The notes beneath the pieces are model-generated. The model was not told the origin of the DNA. It saw nothing but the letters and a program-made list of their open reading frames with translations, and made no database searches. From the NCBI RefSeq assembly GCF_022321485.1, contig NZ_JAKOGG010000004.1:176156-240155 (forward strand): a DNA stretch of 64,000 nt. Reading direction: 5' to 3'. The stretch comes from Shewanella electrica. GTDB lineage: Bacteria; Pseudomonadota; Gammaproteobacteria; Enterobacterales; Shewanellaceae. Below, one piece after another: positions 38,937-48,584 of the stretch. Numbering within the stretch: position 1 is the stretch's first letter; each line of letters opens with the position of its first letter. A program made the position numbers and the translations under genes.

Positions 38937-40043
38937 ATGGCGATTCATAGCATTGAAGAGATTGTAGAAGATATCCGTCAGGGCAAAATGGTCATTCTGA
39001 TGGATGATGAAGACCGTGAAAATGAAGGCGACATTATTATTGCCGCTGAAAAAATCACTCCCGAAGCGATCAACTTTATGGCGCGTTATGCGCGTGGCTT
39101 GATCTGCTTAACGCTGACCAAAGAGCGTTGTCGCCAGTTGAACTTACCGCTGATGGTACGTGACAACGGCGCGGCATTTTCTACCAACTTTACCTTGTCG
39201 ATAGAAGCTGCCGAAGGCGTGACTACCGGCATTAGCGCGCATGACCGTTCGCGCACCGTTGAAGCCGCAGTGGCTAAAAATGCTAAGCCAAGCGACATCG
39301 TGCAGCCAGGGCATATCTTCCCGCTGGAAGCGCAACCCGGTGGCGTGTTGGTACGTGCGGGTCACACCGAAGCCGGTTGTGATCTGGCGCGTCTGGCAGG
39401 GCTTGAACCCGCGTCAGTGATTGTCGAAATCCTTAACGAAGATGGCACTATGGCGCGCCGTCCACAGCTGGAAGTGTTTGCCGCTGAACATGGCATTAAA
39501 ATCGGCACCATTGCTGATTTGATTGAATACCGTAACAACAACGAAACCACTGTGGTATTGGAAGGCTCATGCCAACTGCCCACCCGTTTCGGTGAGTTTA
39601 CTTTGCATACCTTCCGCGACACTATCGATAACCAACTGCATTACGCCATGATGCGTGGTGAGATTGGCGCTGATGTGTTAGTGCGGGTACATTTGAAAAA
39701 CACCTTCAACGATTTGCTGTTCTCCGAGCGCGATGAAGTGCGCAGCTGGCCGCTAGATAAAGCGATGGCAAGAATTGGCAAAGAGGGCGGCGTGATGTTG
39801 CTGCTCGGCAACCAAGAGACTAACGACGATATCATTGCCAAAGTGAAAGCCTTTGAAGCAGAAGATAACCACGCAATCGTGCCGACGCCGAGAAAGCAAA
39901 AAACCTCGCAACGTGTGGGTGTCGGTTCGCAAATTCTGGCTTCGCTCGGAGTGAAAAAAATGCGACTGTTGAGTTCGCCGAAGCGTTATCACTCCTTGGG
40001 TGGCTTTGGTTTGGAAGTCAGCGAATACATTGCTGACGAATAA
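38937..40043 (+). CDS. ribBA: DHBP synthase with a degenerate GTP cyclohydrolase II domain
   Basis: A 368-residue protein. Residues 1-205 are a complete RibB: it turns ribulose 5-phosphate into the four-carbon unit of the lumazine, with [10 protein letters not shown] (acidic metal loop) and [15 protein letters not shown] intact. Residues 206-368 align with GTP cyclohydrolase II, but the zinc cysteines are gone. Where RibA has a GDALFSLRCDCG-type stretch, this reads [13 protein letters not shown]. So GTP cyclohydrolase activity is not expected here and a separate ribA must exist elsewhere. The ATG at 38937 is chosen because AAGG lies about seven bases upstream; an in-frame ATG at 38916 is less likely. 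Confidence 0.93.
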   Translation: MAIHSIEEIVEDIRQGKMVILMDDEDRENEGDIIIAAEKITPEAINFMARYARGLICLTLTKERCRQLNLPLMVRDNGAAFSTNFTLSIEAAEGVTTGISAHDRSRTVEAAVAKNAKPSDIVQPGHIFPLEAQPGGVLVRAGHTEAGCDLARLAGLEPASVIVEILNEDGTMARRPQLEVFAAEHGIKIGTIADLIEYRNNNETTVVLEGSCQLPTRFGEFTLHTFRDTIDNQLHYAMMRGEIGADVLVRVHLKNTFNDLLFSERDEVRSWPLDKAMARIGKEGGVMLLLGNQETNDDIIAKVKAFEAEDNHAIVPTPRKQKTSQRVGVGSQILASLGVKKMRLLSSPKRYHSLGGFGLEVSEYIADE

Positions 40044-40163
40044 CGCCAGAAAGAAAATGGCGTATTGAAACATCATTTAGGGGGCTTAGGCGCAGTTTGC
40101 GTGCTATCATAGCGCCAATTTTTGCGCCCGGGCCGGGTGCTTTAGCTTATATTGGGTAATAAG

Positions 40164-40640
40164 ATGAACGTTGTTCAAGGTAATATCGAAGCGAAAAACG
40201 CCAAAGTGGCCATCGTCGTTTCCCGTTTCAACAGCTTTATCGTCGACAGTCTGCTGGAAGGGGCATTAGACACCCTGAAGCGTTTTGGTCAGGTAAGCGA
40301 AGACAATATCACAGTAGTGCGTGTGCCAGGTGCATACGAGCTGCCATTAACTGCTCGTCGCGTAGCGGCTAGCGGTAAATTCGACGGCATCATCGCGCTG
40401 GGCGCCGTGATCCGTGGCGGTACACCGCATTTTGACTTTGTTGCTGGTGAATGTAACAAAGGCCTCGCGCAAGTAGCGTTGGAATTCGATACTCCAGTAT
40501 CTTTCGGTGTGTTGACCACAGATACTATCGAACAAGCCATCGACCGCGCTGGTGTTAAAGTTGGCAACAAAGGTGGCGAAGCTGCCCTGAGTTTGCTGGA
40601 AATGGTAAACGTGCTCAAAGCACTCGAAGAACAACTGTAA
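40164..40640 (+). CDS. ribH: Lumazine synthase
   Basis: A 158-residue enzyme that condenses the RibB product with the RibD product to make 6,7-dimethyl-8-ribityllumazine. Typical motifs are [39 protein letters not shown] and [17 protein letters not shown]. It forms a 60-mer in many bacteria. The ATG at 40164 is preferred over an upstream TTG (40152); GGGTAA lies before it. It is separated from nusB by 12 bases. Confidence 0.96.
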   Translation: MNVVQGNIEAKNAKVAIVVSRFNSFIVDSLLEGALDTLKRFGQVSEDNITVVRVPGAYELPLTARRVAASGKFDGIIALGAVIRGGTPHFDFVAGECNKGLAQVALEFDTPVSFGVLTTDTIEQAIDRAGVKVGNKGGEAALSLLEMVNVLKALEEQL

Positions 40641-40652
40641 GACAGGTATTTC

Positions 40653-41060
40653 ATGAAGCCATCTGAACGCCGCAGAGCCCGCCGCTTAGCGGTTCAAGCC
40701 ATCTATTCTTGGCAAATGAGCGGCAACAATGTTGCTGATGTTGAGCACGAGTTTCTCACAGAACAAACTGTCGACGGTGTGGATATTCCCTATTTCCGCG
40801 AACTGTTCGTTGGTGCGGCGACCAAGCACGCAGAGCTTGACCAACTGGTGATCCCGTATTTGGCGCTGCGTCCATTTGAAGACGTTGACCCAATCGAGAA
40901 AGCCATTTTGCGTTTGGCCGCGTTTGAGCTGAGCTACCGTAAAGACACGCCACAAAAAGTGGTGGTGAACGAAGCGATTGAGCTGGCGAAAGCGTTTGGC
41001 GCTGACGACAGCCATAAGTTTGTTAACGGTATTCTCGACAAACTTATCAAGCAAAAATAA
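40653..41060 (+). CDS. nusB: Transcription antitermination factor NusB
   Basis: A 135-residue all-helical protein that with NusE (S10) binds boxA RNA for rRNA antitermination. It starts [20 protein letters not shown] (Arg-rich RNA-binding helix) and has the family segments [14 protein letters not shown] and [13 protein letters not shown] near the end. The ribH-nusB linkage is conserved across proteobacteria. It is followed by an intrinsic terminator before thiL. Confidence 0.97.
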   Translation: MKPSERRRARRLAVQAIYSWQMSGNNVADVEHEFLTEQTVDGVDIPYFRELFVGAATKHAELDQLVIPYLALRPFEDVDPIEKAILRLAAFELSYRKDTPQKVVVNEAIELAKAFGADDSHKFVNGILDKLIKQK

Positions 41061-41065
41061 GCTGA

Positions 41066-41120
41066 GGAACGTGCGAGTGCAACTCGGTCATTTGGCGAAT
41101 GTTGGTTCGCACCTTCCTTA
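41066..41120. repeat. Short remnant with ends like the MITE-like element
   Basis: The segment starts with GAGGAACGTGCGAG and ends with TTCGCACCTTCCTT. Both resemble the terminal repeats of the element at 4883-5153 (GGTGCGAA/TTCGCACCTTCC) and are inverted to each other. The roughly 30 bases between them are unrelated, so this may be an internally deleted copy. Confidence 0.4.
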
Positions 41121-41123
41121 ATA

Positions 41124-41149
41124 AAACGGTATCTGCGGATACCGTTTTT
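41124..41149 (+). terminator. Intrinsic terminator after nusB
   Basis: AAACGGTATC (41124-41133) pairs with GATACCGTTT (41138-41147) around TGCG, then TT. It partly separates nrdR-nusB from thiL-pgpA. Confidence 0.82.
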
Positions 41150-41182
41150 CATTGCAGCAGACCCTAGTCGGTCAGGATTAGC

Positions 41183-42139
41183 ATGAAAGAATTCCAACTG
41201 ATAGACCACTTCTTCAATGGACGAGGACATCTGCGTAAGGATGTTAAGCTGGGCATCGGCGATGATTGCGCGTTGGTTCAACCCGCCGAGCATAAATCGA
41301 TAGCGATTTCTTGTGACACCTTGGTAGAGAATGTGCATTTTCTGCCAGACATGCCCGCACAGGCGTTAGGCTACAAAGCGCTTGCGGTTAACCTGTCCGA
41401 TTTAGCAGCCATGGGTGCAGAGCCAGCGTGGATGACCTTGGCGCTGACGCTGCCTGAAGCTGACGACACTTGGTTAGAGCAGTTCAGTAACGGCCTGTTT
41501 GAAGCGGCCGATTACTACATGATCTCCTTGGTCGGCGGCGATACCACTCGTGGTCCGCGGTCAATTACCATTACGGTGAATGGCCAGATCCCTGAAGGCA
41601 AAGCCTTGACCCGTGGCGGTGCGCGTCCCGGTGATTGGATCTATGTCACTGGTAGCTTAGGCGATTCAGCGTTAGGGCTGGATATTTTGCAGCACAAGCG
41701 TCAAGTACGCACTGAGCATCGCGAATATCTGGTCAACCGCCATTATCATCCAACACCTCGGGTGTTAGCTGGACAATCGCTGCGTGGCATTGCCTCTAGC
41801 GCAATCGATTTGTCTGATGGTTTATACTCCGACATCCAACATGTGATGAAAGCTTCTGGCGTCGGCGCGGTGATTGAGGTTGAGCAATTGCCATTATCGC
41901 AAGCGATGCGCGACAGCGTAGACAGCGAAGCAGCACGTAATTATGCGTTGTGCGGCGGTGAAGACTACGAACTGCTGTTCACCGTACCTGAAGCCCAGCG
42001 TGGTGCCCTTGATGTGGCACTGAGTCACGCCGGGGTGAAATTCACTAAAATTGGTCAAATCTATGCCCAACAAAAGCTGACGCTGATGTTAGCGGGCAAG
42101 GAATATGTACCGACAGCATCAGGGTTTCAACATTTTTAG
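41183..42139 (+). CDS. thiL: Thiamine-monophosphate kinase
   Basis: A 318-residue enzyme that phosphorylates thiamine monophosphate to the active diphosphate with ATP. It belongs to the PurM-like fold: GIGDDCALVQP (about 28-38) is the first metal/nucleotide loop, VNLSDLAAMGAEP and LVGGDTTRGP are further family signatures, and SDGLYSDIQHV carries later substrate contacts. The ATG at 41183 has only a weak ribosome-binding site. It runs straight into pgpA with no gap. Confidence 0.96.
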   Translation: MKEFQLIDHFFNGRGHLRKDVKLGIGDDCALVQPAEHKSIAISCDTLVENVHFLPDMPAQALGYKALAVNLSDLAAMGAEPAWMTLALTLPEADDTWLEQFSNGLFEAADYYMISLVGGDTTRGPRSITITVNGQIPEGKALTRGGARPGDWIYVTGSLGDSALGLDILQHKRQVRTEHREYLVNRHYHPTPRVLAGQSLRGIASSAIDLSDGLYSDIQHVMKASGVGAVIEVEQLPLSQAMRDSVDSEAARNYALCGGEDYELLFTVPEAQRGALDVALSHAGVKFTKIGQIYAQQKLTLMLAGKEYVPTASGFQHF

Positions 42140-42637
42140 ATGAAGTTTTTTGCTAAAAGTCCGGCGTTAGCGCCGTTGAGTTTACGTAATCCGATCCACT
42201 TTTTAGCCTTGGGTTTTGGCAGTGGTTTAGCCAGAGTTGCGCCCGGTACTTTTGGTACGGCAGCGGCGATTCCGGTGGTGTTACTCATGTCACTGCTGCC
42301 ACAATCTGGTTATGTGGTGGTGACATTTCTGGCGTGTGTGTTGGGCATCTACATCTGCCACAAGACCTCGAAGGATTTAGGCGTTCACGACCATAAAGCG
42401 ATTGTTTGGGATGAAGTAGCGGGCTACATGATCACCATGTTTGCCGCCCCCATCACGTGGCAATGGCTGCTGGCGGGCTTTGTGTTATTCCGTATTTTCG
42501 ACATACTAAAACCGTGGCCGATCCGCTGGTTAGATCGTAATGTTGATGGCGGTTTGGGCGTGATGGCCGACGATATTCTGGCTGGGGTATTGTCCTTCGT
42601 CTGTATGCAGGCCGCGCTGTTTTACTTCAACGTGTAA
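42140..42637 (+). CDS. pgpA: Phosphatidylglycerophosphatase A
   Basis: A 165-residue inner-membrane phosphatase that makes phosphatidylglycerol from its phosphate. Family motifs include GSGLARVAPGTFGTAAAIP near residue 30, the metal-binding KAIVWDEVAGYMI, and FRIFDILKPWPIRWLD. Three to four hydrophobic helices are visible. The ATG directly follows the thiL stop codon, so translation is probably coupled. Confidence 0.96.
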   Translation: MKFFAKSPALAPLSLRNPIHFLALGFGSGLARVAPGTFGTAAAIPVVLLMSLLPQSGYVVVTFLACVLGIYICHKTSKDLGVHDHKAIVWDEVAGYMITMFAAPITWQWLLAGFVLFRIFDILKPWPIRWLDRNVDGGLGVMADDILAGVLSFVCMQAALFYFNV

Positions 42638-42656
42638 CGTCTTTGCTCGCGCTAAA

Positions 42657-42685
42657 AAAAACACCAGCATCTCGCTGGTGTTTTT
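42657..42685. terminator. Bidirectional terminator between pgpA and lldG
   Basis: The arms 42657-42668 and 42674-42685 (CACCAGC/GCTGGTG core) carry an A-run on one side and a T-run on the other. It serves both convergent transcripts. Confidence 0.88.
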
Positions 42686-42708
42686 GTTGCTAATGACGGT
42701 GTGTTATC

Positions 42709-43278
42709 TCACAACAAATACACCGTTAGTGTGCAGGCACCGTGGGCGCCAATCACCAAGGCTTGCTCGATATCGGCGGTCTTGGATGGCCCCGAAATAA
42801 AGGTGCCGTAGCCCACGTTTTCCAAGTTCACCCGCTTTAATGCCTCATGCATATTGGCCACCAGTTGTTCGGCGCGTACCACCAATAACAAGTTTTCGCA
42901 GATAAACGGCGCTATACGAATGCCAGCGCCTTGTTCGGTCACCCATACGGCGCCATTTTCGGCAACGGCTAGCTCGCCTTGGATCACTGCATAGTTGATG
43001 TCGCGCAGCGCATGCGGATCTTCAGGTGTGGCGCGGTTGCCTCTCACATCGGCCACTTGTGATATGACTTGCTGACCATCAGCCACCAAGCTCGCCACTT
43101 GCTGCTGCAGTGCCGCTAATGCATTGTCTCTTATCAGCGTGCCGCCGACCGCTTTGACGCTGGCTTCAAACTGACCCACCAGATCGTCTAACCGCGGCGC
43201 AATCTCCACCTGCGGTAATGGATGAGGTTTGAGGGCGCCGCTGCCAAGCGCGGCCAAAATATCAGATTTGCTCGACAT
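42709..43278 (-). CDS. lldG: L-lactate dehydrogenase complex subunit LldG (LutC-type)
   Basis: A 189-residue LUD-domain protein, the small subunit of the three-part Fe-S L-lactate dehydrogenase. LAVAENGAVWVTEQGAG and GYGTFISGPSKTADIEQAL are typical of the LutC/LldG group; the latter segment is shared with LldF. The ATG at 43278 lies behind AGGAGC inside the lldF end; the frame is open to 43344 but that extension lies within lldF. It is the last gene of lldE-lldF-lldG. Confidence 0.93.
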   Translation of the reverse strand: MSSKSDILAALGSGALKPHPLPQVEIAPRLDDLVGQFEASVKAVGGTLIRDNALAALQQQVASLVADGQQVISQVADVRGNRATPEDPHALRDINYAVIQGELAVAENGAVWVTEQGAGIRIAPFICENLLLVVRAEQLVANMHEALKRVNLENVGYGTFISGPSKTADIEQALVIGAHGACTLTVYLL

Positions 43279-43279
43279 G

Positions 43280-44656
43280 CTATTTGCTCCTGTTCTGTTT
43301 ATACCAAGTGTCAAAGCTGGTTTTTGGTGCTTTGGGCAGTTCACGATATTTGCCCCAAGCGCCAGAGAACGGCTTGAGCATGGCGTGTGGTAGATGGCGT
43401 AAGCTAAAGCGCGCGACGCTCATGGCGCAGTTAAACACCGTGGCGCTGCCCATCACTTTGCCAACAATCGGCATGTAGCGTTCCTTGCCGTAAGGCAATT
43501 TGCCTTGCTCGGCTTTTAGGCGGCGTTGATAAGCGATGATCTTATCGAGCGGCACTTTGGTTGGGCACACGTAGGTGCAAGAGCCGCAAAGCGTACACGC
43601 CCACGCGGTGGTGTTGGTGTCATCCTGCTGCGCGCCCACCGCGATTCCGATAGGGCCGGGAATAAAGTAGTTATAACTGTAGCCACCACTGCGGCGATAC
43701 ACCGGACAAGTGTTGATACAGCCGCCGCAGCGAATACATTTCAGCGACTCTGCTAACAACTCATCTTGCAGCGCTTTAGTACGGCCATTATCGACGATGA
43801 TAATGTGCATTTCGCCGCCCGGTTTCGGACCATGATAGAAGCTGCTGTAGGTGGTGATAGGTTGGCCGATGGCGTTACGGGCGAGGGTGCGTAAAAGTAC
43901 CGAAGCGGCCTCCATGTTGGGCACCATTTTGTCGATGCCCATCGAGTGCAGCGTCAGCCCCGGCAGGTTGCCGCCCATGTCGGCGTTACCTTCGTTGGTA
44001 CAAACCACAATGGCGCCTTGGTCAGCAATCGCCATATTCACGCCAGTCATCGCCGCATCGGCACTGAGGAACTGTTCGCGCAGATGTTGCCGCGCGGCAC
44101 GCGTCAAATAGGTAGGATCGCTGGCGCCCTTTTCTGTACCGATTTTTTCATGGAACAGTTCGCCTACTTCCTCTTTTTTGAGGTGAATGGCGGGCACTAC
44201 GATGTGTGATGGTGGCTGCTTGTTCAACTGAATAATGCGTTCGCCAAGGTCGGTATCAATCACTTCGATGCCGTGCTGTTCCAGATAGGGATTCAGGTGG
44301 CACTCTTCGGTGAGCATCGATTTTGACTTCACCAGCTTTTTGACTTGGTGCTTGGCCAGAATCTCATGCACGATGCGGTTGTGCTCAGCACCATCTTTGG
44401 CCCAATGCACTTGAATGCCTTGTTTGAGGCAGTTGGCTTCAAACTGCTCCAGATATTGCCCCAGATGCGACAGCGTGTGCAGCTTGTACTGTGAACCTAG
44501 CTCCCGCAGTTGCTCCCATTCAGGCAGGGAACTGGCGGCGCGGTCACGCTTTTGTCTGAGTAACCACAGGGCTTTTGAATGCCAATCAACGCGGCTTTCA
44601 TCGCGACAGAAAATCTCGGCTTTCTCAGCGTGGTTAGCGGTGGTAGTGGTTGCCAT
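43280..44656 (-). CDS. lldF: L-lactate dehydrogenase complex iron-sulfur subunit LldF (LutB-type)
   Basis: A 458-residue subunit with an N-terminal LUD domain (about 60-290) and two 4Fe-4S motifs: CIRCGGCINTCP and CTLCGSCTYVCP. It transfers electrons from L-lactate oxidation towards the quinone pool. The ATG at 44656 has AGGAGGG at ideal spacing; a start at 44710 would overlap lldE. It is ten bases from lldE. Confidence 0.95.
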   Translation of the reverse strand: MATTTTANHAEKAEIFCRDESRVDWHSKALWLLRQKRDRAASSLPEWEQLRELGSQYKLHTLSHLGQYLEQFEANCLKQGIQVHWAKDGAEHNRIVHEILAKHQVKKLVKSKSMLTEECHLNPYLEQHGIEVIDTDLGERIIQLNKQPPSHIVVPAIHLKKEEVGELFHEKIGTEKGASDPTYLTRAARQHLREQFLSADAAMTGVNMAIADQGAIVVCTNEGNADMGGNLPGLTLHSMGIDKMVPNMEAASVLLRTLARNAIGQPITTYSSFYHGPKPGGEMHIIIVDNGRTKALQDELLAESLKCIRCGGCINTCPVYRRSGGYSYNYFIPGPIGIAVGAQQDDTNTTAWACTLCGSCTYVCPTKVPLDKIIAYQRRLKAEQGKLPYGKERYMPIVGKVMGSATVFNCAMSVARFSLRHLPHAMLKPFSGAWGKYRELPKAPKTSFDTWYKQNRSK

Positions 44657-44666
44657 GCTGCCCTCC

Positions 44667-45410
44667 TTAGATAGCGTCGTTGAGAATTTGCGCCAGATGA
44701 CGCGTTTCAATCGGCAACTTGAGGCGGCGGATCATGCCGTCTAAGTGCATCAGGCAGGACGGATCATAGCCAACAACATAGCGCGCGCCAGTGTTGGCGT
44801 GCGCCGTTGCTTTGTCCTTGCCCATTTTGGCCGATACGGCGCCCTCATCCATGGCGAAGGTGCCGCCAAAACCGCAGCATTCATCGTGCGGTTCGGGGTA
44901 AACCACTTCAATATTTGGGACTTTATTGAGCAGTGCTTCGAGCTTGTTGTACTCCGGTGTCATCGACTCAGTGGCTTTTGCCAGTGTTAACATCCGCAAG
45001 CCGTGACAGGACATCTGCATACTGACTTTGTATGCGAGCGGCCGTTTGAACTCGCCAACCGGCGCAATATCGTGCAGAAACTCGGTCAGTTCATACAGCT
45101 TGTTGAGCACCGCTTGCGCTTCGGCGGAGTTATCAAACTCGTGGAAGTTTTCTTTGGCAGCGACCAAGCAAGAGGCGGCAGGGCAGACGATGGCGTCACA
45201 GTCGACCCCTTTAAACGCGTTCAACAGTTTGAGAACGGTGCTGCGTGCTTCGTTGAAGCAACCGGAGTTGGTCATCGGTTGGCCGCAGCAGGTTTGCCCT
45301 TGTGGCAGAATCACTTGGTGCCCCAGTTTCTCGAGTAATTCTAGTGTGGCGATTGCCACTTGGGGCATTAGCTGATTCACCAAACAGGGAATAAATAATG
45401 CAATTTTCAT
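44667..45410 (-). CDS. lldE: L-lactate dehydrogenase complex subunit LldE (LutA-type)
   Basis: A 247-residue cysteine-rich protein with two CCG domains: GQTCCGQPMTNSGC near residue 39 and DECCGFGGTF near 185. This fold is shared with HdrB-type subunits. It starts MKIALFIPCLVNQLMPQ. The ATG at 45410 lies behind AAGGA; an upstream in-frame ATG at 45446 is unlikely. It is the first gene of the L-lactate operon and is followed closely by lldF. Confidence 0.95.
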   Translation of the reverse strand: MKIALFIPCLVNQLMPQVAIATLELLEKLGHQVILPQGQTCCGQPMTNSGCFNEARSTVLKLLNAFKGVDCDAIVCPAASCLVAAKENFHEFDNSAEAQAVLNKLYELTEFLHDIAPVGEFKRPLAYKVSMQMSCHGLRMLTLAKATESMTPEYNKLEALLNKVPNIEVVYPEPHDECCGFGGTFAMDEGAVSAKMGKDKATAHANTGARYVVGYDPSCLMHLDGMIRRLKLPIETRHLAQILNDAI

Positions 45411-45658
45411 GGTTATTTCCTTAAGTGCTTTTACACGACAAAACAACGTGGTACTGGCTGATGGCAGTTTGTGAGCTGCTCGATTTATTCAGTGTTAGCG
45501 CAATACGTTGTCGAATATATACCTTTCATTTTGTTAGCTAAAGTGCTTAATCAGTAAATGATTAAGTGGATTTTCTCATTTTTGAGAAATAACTAACCCA
45601 ATGAAAATAATGACTAAATTTATATTTATTTTTGGGTGTGAATTTTTACTATTGCATA

Positions 45659-45686
45659 AATGAAAAGAGGAGCCGTAGCTCCTCTT
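45659..45686 (-). terminator. Intrinsic terminator of the D-lactate dehydrogenase gene
   Basis: AAGAGGAGC (45665-45673) pairs with GCTCCTCTT (45678-45686). On the minus strand the stem leads into TTTTCATTT. This isolates dld from lldE, so lldEFG has its own promoter in 45411-45660; that stretch is AT-rich without an operator I can name. Confidence 0.82.
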
Positions 45687-45697
45687 GTCGCAGCAAA

Positions 45698-48502
45698 TTA
45701 GCGGCTGCACTCTTCTAACAGATACGCCAGATGGCGATACGAGATACCGCTGTGATGGCTTAAGCCCACTTCACACATGCGGTTAGCGTAGTAGCCTTCT
45801 TGCACCTCGGTTGGCAACAGCTTCTTAATATTGCGCAGTGCCGTTTCGTTGATTTCAGGTTTGTATAACCCTTTCTCACCGGCATAACCACAGCATGTGA
45901 TGCCTGCTGGGCGCACAATATTGCTAGAGCAGGCTGCCGCAATCGCTTCCATCTTCGGCTCAATATGCATCTTGCGCGCTGAGCAACCTAAGTGCAGCGC
46001 CACGGCGGATTTTTTCTTGATGGTGAGTTTTGGCATCACTTCATCATGAATAAAATCCACCAAGTCGAGGATCTTAAACTCTGGGTTGCCTGTTAGCGTG
46101 CGATAGGTACATGACAGCGCATCAATCACAATCGGGATTTCTCCGTTGTTCGAGATGTCGCGCAGTACGCCGATCAGTTCATCACGCTTGCCGTTGGCGT
46201 TTTTAAAGTCACCTTTAGACTCCCACATCTGGCCGCAGCATAAACTACGGGTTTTAGGCGGGGTGATGACGTTAAAGCCAGCGCGTTCCAACAAGGTGAC
46301 GGTAACATCCGGCAGGGTGCGGTCGTCAGGATCTTGCGGTGTTTTACCAAAGGTACGGCCACCACAAGCAGCAAAGTAAACCACACTTGGCTGACCCGCG
46401 ATTGGCGCTGATGGCTGTGGCAGATTGCCGCCTTTAGGGAAATCAGGATTCCAGTACGGCACTTCGCTAGAGATCATCCGGCCCGCTTTCATCAAACCGC
46501 CAGTGATGCTATCGCCAGTGACTTTATGCAGCACGTTGAGGATGTTAAAGCCGGTGGCTAATGCGGTATTTACTGCGCCCCAGTTGTTGGCTTGGAAATC
46601 GAGCACTTTTTGCTGGGTGCTAGTAATGTACGGCGTGCGCAGCTTACGCACCAAGTTGCCCATGCTGTTATCCACCGGACAGGCGATGGTACACAGCTGA
46701 CAGGCGGCACAGGTATCGACCACGTCGTATTTGGCCGCTGCCCGCATTTTCTCCGCACCGTCTTTGTCGCCTTCACTCTCTAAGCGAGAGATCTCACGCA
46801 AGGTGGCAATACGTTGCCGTGGTGTCAGGTTCAACGCGGTGGTTGGACAGGTTTTTTCACAGAAACCACATTCGATACAACGGTCAACAAAATCATCGAC
46901 TACCGGACAAGGTTTGATGTTTTTGATGTGCACGGTTTTATCGTCGTTGAGGATAACACCGGGGTTCAACAACCCTTGTGGATCGAAAACCTGCTTGATG
47001 TTTTTCATCAAGGTGTAGGCTTCGGTGCCCCATTCAGCTTCCACAAACGGTGCTACCGCACGACCTGTGCCGTGCTCGGCTTTCATTGAGCCATCGTACT
47101 TATTGATCACCATATCGGCGACATCATCCATAAAGTTATGGAAGCGAGTGATATCGTCTTGGGTGGCAAATGTTGGTGTAATGATGAAGTGGAAGTTACC
47201 CGCTAGCGCGTGGCCGTAGATCACCCCTTCATGATAACCGTGTTTATGGAACAGCTCGGTTAAGTCATGGGCGGCGCTGGCTAAGTGCTCAACGTCAAAC
47301 GCCACGTCTTCGATAATCACCGAAGTGCCTTTTGGACGGGCACCACCAATGATGGGGAATAAGCCTGAACGCATCGCCCAGTATTTGCCATACACCGCAG
47401 GATCTTTACTGAAGGTGATAGGGCGTTCGGTTTCCAAGAAGGCCAGTTTTTCAATCACATCTTTGGTGTAGCCATCAAGCACCGCTTCGTCGTCAGAGCG
47501 TGACTCAATCAGCAGAATGGCTGAGCCTTCGGGGAGTGAAGCAATCCAATCTGGCATGCCGGGTTTACCGGTCACCGCTTTGATTGACGCCCAGTCGAGC
47601 AGCTCTGCCGCGGCAACACTGTCGCCAATAATTGGCGGAATGGCACGCGCAGCATCTTCCATATTGAAAAATACCGCCATGGCGGAGGCTTTATATTTGG
47701 CTTCAATCACTGTGTGATAAGTGACTTCGTTAACGAACGCTAACGTGCCTTCGGCGCCGACCATGATGTGCTCGATAATATCGAACGGATCTTCATAGTC
47801 GACCAGCGCATTGAGGCTGTAGCCGGTGGTGTTTTTGATGGCGTATTTCTTACGGATACGCGCCGCCAAGGTTGCGTTACCACGCGCCATTTCACCGAGG
47901 CTTTTAACTTGCTCTAGCAGGTTAGCGTGAGTTTCACGGAACACTGCTTTTGAGGCTTCGTTACCGGTATCTAACTCAGTGCCATCAGCCAGTACTAACT
48001 TGACAGATTTAACCGTTTGATAGCTGTTTTGCGCCGTACCGCAGCACATGCCAGACGCATTGTTGGAGTAGATCCCACCCACCATCGCTGATGCGAGCGT
48101 TGCCGGATCTGGCCCAATTTTTTTGTTAAACGGTTTGAGTGCAGTATTGGCATCGCTACCAATAACGGCGGCACCTAAGGTAATGGCAGACGCGTCATCG
48201 TTGATTGTTAAGGTACGGAAACCGTCAAAGCCCAACATCAACAAAATACCTTCACCAATCGCTTGGCCTGACAGGCTGGTGCCAGCGGCGCGGAAGGTAA
48301 CAGGTGCTTGGTGTTTTCTTGCAACAGCAAGTGTTTGTTTTACTTGCTCAAGATTTTCTGCATGCACTACCACCTCAGGCACTATGCGAAAATAACTGGC
48401 GTCGGTTGACCAGGCAAAACGGCGCACAGGATCATCACTAACCGCGCTTTCCCCCAGAGAGTGACGCAAGTCCTGTACTACTGCTTGATAATTAATAGAC
48501 AT
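45698..48502 (-). CDS. dld: FAD/Fe-S D-lactate dehydrogenase (Dld-II type)
   Basis: A 934-residue respiratory D-lactate dehydrogenase. Order: FAD-binding PCMH domain (about 35-265, with FRAAGTSLSGQAIGEG), FAD-linked oxidase C-terminal domain to about 530, two 4Fe-4S motifs (CIECGFCEKTCP, CAACQLCTIACP), then CCG-type cysteine motifs (LCCGQMWES and ITCCGYAGEKG). This is the large type used in Shewanella lactate growth, not the E. coli membrane flavoprotein. It lies 82 bases after lldP with no terminator between, so lldP and dld are probably cotranscribed. Confidence 0.95.
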   Translation of the reverse strand: MSINYQAVVQDLRHSLGESAVSDDPVRRFAWSTDASYFRIVPEVVVHAENLEQVKQTLAVARKHQAPVTFRAAGTSLSGQAIGEGILLMLGFDGFRTLTINDDASAITLGAAVIGSDANTALKPFNKKIGPDPATLASAMVGGIYSNNASGMCCGTAQNSYQTVKSVKLVLADGTELDTGNEASKAVFRETHANLLEQVKSLGEMARGNATLAARIRKKYAIKNTTGYSLNALVDYEDPFDIIEHIMVGAEGTLAFVNEVTYHTVIEAKYKASAMAVFFNMEDAARAIPPIIGDSVAAAELLDWASIKAVTGKPGMPDWIASLPEGSAILLIESRSDDEAVLDGYTKDVIEKLAFLETERPITFSKDPAVYGKYWAMRSGLFPIIGGARPKGTSVIIEDVAFDVEHLASAAHDLTELFHKHGYHEGVIYGHALAGNFHFIITPTFATQDDITRFHNFMDDVADMVINKYDGSMKAEHGTGRAVAPFVEAEWGTEAYTLMKNIKQVFDPQGLLNPGVILNDDKTVHIKNIKPCPVVDDFVDRCIECGFCEKTCPTTALNLTPRQRIATLREISRLESEGDKDGAEKMRAAAKYDVVDTCAACQLCTIACPVDNSMGNLVRKLRTPYITSTQQKVLDFQANNWGAVNTALATGFNILNVLHKVTGDSITGGLMKAGRMISSEVPYWNPDFPKGGNLPQPSAPIAGQPSVVYFAACGGRTFGKTPQDPDDRTLPDVTVTLLERAGFNVITPPKTRSLCCGQMWESKGDFKNANGKRDELIGVLRDISNNGEIPIVIDALSCTYRTLTGNPEFKILDLVDFIHDEVMPKLTIKKKSAVALHLGCSARKMHIEPKMEAIAAACSSNIVRPAGITCCGYAGEKGLYKPEINETALRNIKKLLPTEVQEGYYANRMCEVGLSHHSGISYRHLAYLLEECSR

Positions 48503-48584
48503 AATGCATCTCTTTATACATTGAACTCACTGAATTGGCGGAAACGACATGGGTTTCCGCTCGGCGTTATTATTCAGTTGGCTG

